A stretch of 64,000 nt of DNA from Thauera aromatica K172 (GTDB taxonomy: Bacteria; Pseudomonadota; Gammaproteobacteria; Burkholderiales; Rhodocyclaceae). The stretch spans positions 434,001-498,000 of the forward strand of contig NZ_CP028339.1 of assembly GCF_003030465.1 (NCBI RefSeq), in the 5' to 3' direction. Position numbers and translations under genes: made by a program. Under the pieces are notes generated by a model. It saw nothing but the letters and a program-made list of their open reading frames with translations, had not been told where the DNA came from and made no database searches. Of this stretch, positions 62,598-64,000 are shown piece by piece. Every line of letters starts with the position of its first letter. Within the stretch, counting starts at the first letter, position 1.

Positions 62598-64000
62598 ATG
62601 CTTTCCGCCCTCGTCTGGTTTCGCCGCGATCTGCGCCATTTCGACCATGCCGCGCTCCACCATGCGCTGCAGCGGGCCGGGCGCGTGCATTGTGCGTTCG
62701 TGTTCGACCGCGGGATCCTCGACGCGCTGCCGGCGCGCCGGGATCGCCGGGTCGAATTCATCCATGCCAGCGTGGTCGAGCTCGACCAGGCGCTCGACGC
62801 CCTGTCGCGCCGGGCCGGCGGCAGCGGCAGCGGGCTGTGGGTGCGCCACGGCCGCGCCGAGGAGGTCGTGCCGCGGCTCGCCGCCGCGCTCGGCGTCGAT
62901 GCGGTCTTCGCCAACCGCGATTACGAGCCGGCGGCGATCGAGCGCGACAGCCGGGTGGCGCAGCGTCTGGCGGAGCAGGGAATCGGCTTCGTCGACTTCA
63001 AGGACCAGGTGGTGTTCGAACGCGACGAAGTGCTGACCCGGGACGGCAGGCCTTTCAGCGTGTTCACGCCGTACCGGAGCGCGTGGCTGAAGCGGCTCGG
63101 CGCCGATGCCGAGGCGCTGCGTGCCTGGCGTATCGACGAGCGCGCCGGCCGGCTCGCGCCGAAAGCGCCGGGCGAGCGTATCCCCGCCCTCGCCGAGATC
63201 GGTTTCGAGCCGGCCGGCCGGTCCGAACGGGCGCTGCCGGCGGGCATGCACGGCGGGCGTGCGCTGTTCGAGGACTTCGCCGCACGCCTCGACCGTTACC
63301 ACCATGCGCGCGACTTCCCGGCGCTGAAGGGGGTCAGCTACCTGTCGACCCACCTGCGCTTCGGCACGGTATCGATCCGCGAGCTCGCCGCCTTCGCCCG
63401 CGGCAATGGCAGCGAGGGCGCGATGGCCTGGCTGTCCGAGCTGATCTGGCGTGACTTCTACCACATGATCCTGTGGCATCACCCGCAGGTGGTGACGCGC
63501 TGCTTCCGGCCGGAATGTGAGCGGTTGCGCTGGGACGAGGCGCCCGAGCTGCTGGCCGCCTGGTGCGAGGCGCGCACCGGCTATCCGATCGTCGATGCGG
63601 CGATGCGCCAGCTCGAGCAGAGCGGCTACATGCACAACCGCCTGCGCATGATCGCCGCGTCCTTCCTGGTGAAGGATCTGGGCATCCACTGGCGCCTCGG
63701 TGAGCGTCATTTCGCCGCACGGCTCAACGACTACGACCTCGCCGCCAACAACGGCGGCTGGCAGTGGGCGGCGTCCACCGGCTGCGATGCGCAGCCCTGG
63801 TTCCGCATCTTCAACCCGGTGACGCAGTCGCAGCGCTTCGACCCGGAGGGGCGCTTCATCCGCCGCTACCTGCCCGAACTGGCGTTGGTGCCGGACCGGT
63901 TCCTGCATGCACCGTGGACCCTGGACGCCGCGGCGCAGCGTGCCGCCGGGGTCCGGATCGGGATCGACTACCCGGCGCCGGTGGTCGACCATGCGCAGGC
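62598..64000 (+). CDS. phrB: Deoxyribodipyrimidine photolyase (3' end outside window)
   Basis: This photolyase uses light to split pyrimidine dimers. The first 467 residues are visible and the frame is open at the window end. The N-terminal antenna domain begins [20 protein letters not shown]. The FAD domain contains [44 protein letters not shown], and [20 protein letters not shown] with the conserved tryptophans. The pattern is that of class I CPD photolyases. The start ATG at 62598 follows a 152-base gap from the divergent yqgE. Confidence 0.95.
   Translation, partial: MLSALVWFRRDLRHFDHAALHHALQRAGRVHCAFVFDRGILDALPARRDRRVEFIHASVVELDQALDALSRRAGGSGSGLWVRHGRAEEVVPRLAAALGVDAVFANRDYEPAAIERDSRVAQRLAEQGIGFVDFKDQVVFERDEVLTRDGRPFSVFTPYRSAWLKRLGADAEALRAWRIDERAGRLAPKAPGERIPALAEIGFEPAGRSERALPAGMHGGRALFEDFAARLDRYHHARDFPALKGVSYLSTHLRFGTVSIRELAAFARGNGSEGAMAWLSELIWRDFYHMILWHHPQVVTRCFRPECERLRWDEAPELLAAWCEARTGYPIVDAAMRQLEQSGYMHNRLRMIAASFLVKDLGIHWRLGERHFAARLNDYDLAANNGGWQWAASTGCDAQPWFRIFNPVTQSQRFDPEGRFIRRYLPELALVPDRFLHAPWTLDAAAQRAAGVRIGIDYPAPVVDHAQ

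Overview
The window joins an integrated mobile element (about 1-17000) to a stretch of ordinary chromosome (about 17000-64000). High G+C, a SAH riboswitch before ahcY, the yqgE-ruvX-pyrR-pyrB-pyrC' and pilT-yggS-proC-yggT gene orders, and a periplasmic molybdenum formate dehydrogenase operon all fit a betaproteobacterium of the Rhodocyclales (Thauera/Azoarcus/Aromatoleum type). That taxonomic guess comes from gene content and order only.

Mobile element. The right boundary is probably the 3' end of a tRNA-Lys(CUU) gene at 17007-17082; the left end lies outside the window. On the plus strand are a DUF927/TOPRIM/PriCT-2 primase-helicase followed by an array of short direct and inverted repeats (candidate origin), a block of small phage-like proteins (HTH/terminase-small-like, coiled coil, DUF5681, Cys-rich), a tyrosine recombinase and a winged-helix replication-type protein. 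Between these, on the opposite strand, sits a cargo block: a Nudix hydrolase with a small partner, an HrgA-like PD-(D/E)xK protein, an MmeI-like fused restriction-methylation enzyme, a KilA-N protein, a thermonuclease and an XRE regulator. A second XRE regulator, divergent from hrgA, has two matching operator palindromes in front of it. No capsid, tail, large terminase or conjugation genes are visible, so this looks like a phage satellite or integrative island carrying defence cargo.

Chromosome. The order is ruvC, UPF0145, an EamA exporter and yebC; a HerA-like ATPase; ahcY-tlyA-metF under a SAH riboswitch; psd; a chemoreceptor with a periplasmic c-type haem motif; rhlE (apparent frameshift in the tail); an M48 protease gene broken by an amber codon; cobalamin genes (substrate-binding protein, cobD, cbiB, cobQ) with queF; a small cytochrome c; an EAL/HDOD protein; a 2Fe-2S flavin reductase; an epimerase; and a HemJ-like protein.

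From 40592 to 52067 the genes form a formate respiration block. mobB, mobA and fdhD mature the molybdenum cofactor. A long operon (DUF3305, DUF3306, polyferredoxin, TorD-like chaperone, Tat miniprotein, FdhA, FdhB, small lipoprotein, cytochrome b FdhC) makes the enzyme. The rest is an rRNA methyltransferase, pilU/pilT, yggS-proC-yggT, a Uma2 nuclease-fold protein, the pyrimidine cluster with a dihydroorotase homologue lacking its zinc HxH motif, and a DNA photolyase cut by the window end.
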